Shown here: positions 7,181 through 7,752 of the stretch, piece by piece
Layout of the letters: the number at the start of each line of letters is the position of its first letter
Position numbering within the stretch: position 1 is the first letter of the stretch
Source of the DNA: an uncultured Mycoplasma sp.
GTDB lineage: Bacteria; Bacillota_I; Bacilli_A; RF39; UBA660
Assembly (NCBI GenBank): GCA_947388575.1
Contig: CANDSI010000046.1
Coordinates: forward strand, 1 to 7,752
Direction of reading: 5' to 3'
DNA: 7,752 bases
Made by a program: the position numbers and the translations under genes
Notes under the pieces: model-generated
Databases searched by the model: none
The model's input: the letters and a program-made list of their open reading frames with translations, nothing else
What the model was told of the DNA's origin: nothing

Positions 7181-7752
7181 GAAACTGTTTGAATTATGTA
7201 CTGCCATAATAGATTGTCCTCATTCTACTCCTGAATGGAAAACTTCTGGAATCCCAGTCATTAGAAATTATAACCTAATAAATGGTAATATTGATGTTAA
7301 AAATTTGTCTTATGTAGATGATAATACTTATAATTCAAGAATTAAAAGGGCAAAGCCAGAAGAAGGAGATATTATTATTAGTCGGGAGGCTCCAATGGGA
7401 GTAGTTGGTATAGTTCCACCTGATTTTAAGTGTTGTTTAGGTCAAAGACTAGTATTATTAAAAATTAACAAAGAAAAATATAATCCATATTATATATTAA
7501 ATGTGCTTAAATCAAAATATGTTCAAACACAAATACATCGTGTTGATAAAACAGGTTCGATTGTTAGTAATTTAAATATACCTGATTTAGAAAATTTAAA
7601 TATACCTATTATTGAAGAAAATCAAGATGCAAAAGCCAATATTTTAAAAAATATTAATGATAATATATTATTAAATAATAAAAGAATTGAAATTTTGAAT
7701 TCTTTAGGTGATGCAATGTACAATTACTGGTTCACACAGTATGCATATGTTG
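7170..7752 (+). CDS. hsdS: Type I specificity subunit HsdS, 5' part (cut by window end)
   Basis: This is the DNA-recognition subunit of the Type I enzyme; 194 codons are visible, under half of a usual HsdS of about 380-450 residues. The first target-recognition domain is complete in outline: D-C-P-H-S-T-P (15-21), G-I-P-V-I-R-N (27-33), G-D-I-I-I-S-R-E-A-P-M-G (66-77) and G-Q-R (91-93) are family hallmarks of the half-site reader. It closes with the N-L-N-I-P segments (134-146). A helix then follows (about 150-185), rich in Asn, Lys and Leu, ending in Y-W-F-T-Q (186-190), the typical junction before the second recognition domain. The second domain, and so the full target, cannot be seen. No lesion appears in the visible part. 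It overlaps the cysteine-rich gene by 11 bases. Whether inverted repeats, a second hsdS or a recombinase lie beyond the edge is unknown. Confidence 0.93.
   Translation, partial: MEIKKLFELCTAIIDCPHSTPEWKTSGIPVIRNYNLINGNIDVKNLSYVDDNTYNSRIKRAKPEEGDIIISREAPMGVVGIVPPDFKCCLGQRLVLLKINKEKYNPYYILNVLKSKYVQTQIHRVDKTGSIVSNLNIPDLENLNIPIIEENQDAKANILKNINDNILLNNKRIEILNSLGDAMYNYWFTQYAYV
7569..7616 (+). repeat. Imperfect 24-base tandem repeat in hsdS
   Basis: Two adjacent 24-base units (7569-7592, 7593-7616) share their first 15 bases exactly (AATTTAAATATACCT) and their last codon. They encode N-L-N-I-P-D-L-E and N-L-N-I-P-I-I-E in frame. The segment coincides with the I-P-x-L ... I-P motif that ends recognition domains in this family, so part of the similarity may be family constraint and not a recent duplication. 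Confidence 0.5.

Noticed and set aside
1..7752. CRISPR array, tRNA or rRNA genes, transposase
   Set aside because: No regularly spaced repeats, no cloverleaf with TTC-loop sequence, and no transposase motifs were seen on either strand.

Overview
The window is very AT-rich, uses AGA/TTA/AAA-type codons heavily, and has Gram-positive Shine-Dalgarno sequences (AGAGGAG, AAAGGAG, AGGAGG) and TG-n-TATAAT extended -10 promoters. This points to a low-GC Firmicutes or related bacterium, possibly host-associated; the species cannot be named from the sequence. All eight Trp codons I find in the genes are TGG, so the standard bacterial code (TGA = stop) is the better reading.

Layout, all genes on the + strand. 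Positions 1-237 hold no convincing gene: an intrinsic-terminator-like hairpin (82-115) closes an unseen upstream transcript, and an extended -10 promoter follows (about 141-172). Next is a two-gene unit: a SWIM zinc-finger protein (238-1266) and, 13 bases later, a DUF4238-family protein (1280-2206). A second promoter (about 2247-2275) opens a Type I restriction-modification operon: hsdR (2322-5312), hsdM (5305-6951), a 78-codon cysteine-rich gene (6944-7180) and hsdS (from 7170, cut by the window end after its first target-recognition domain and the start of the following helix).

How the genes work together: HsdS recognises the DNA site, HsdM methylates adenine using S-adenosylmethionine, and HsdR translocates and cleaves unmethylated DNA. 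In this copy hsdR carries one in-frame TGA (2784-2786), just after the nuclease motif E-V-K, while every helicase motif downstream is intact and in the same frame. Read with the standard code, restriction is off but the methyltransferase genes look whole as far as visible: a modification-only locus, or a reversible or polymorphic nonsense allele.

The most unusual items are (1) the six-cysteine small protein translationally linked on both sides between hsdM and hsdS, (2) the single nonsense codon that splits hsdR, and (3) the SWIM + DUF4238 pair beside the restriction operon, which may be a separate accessory or defence module of unknown function.
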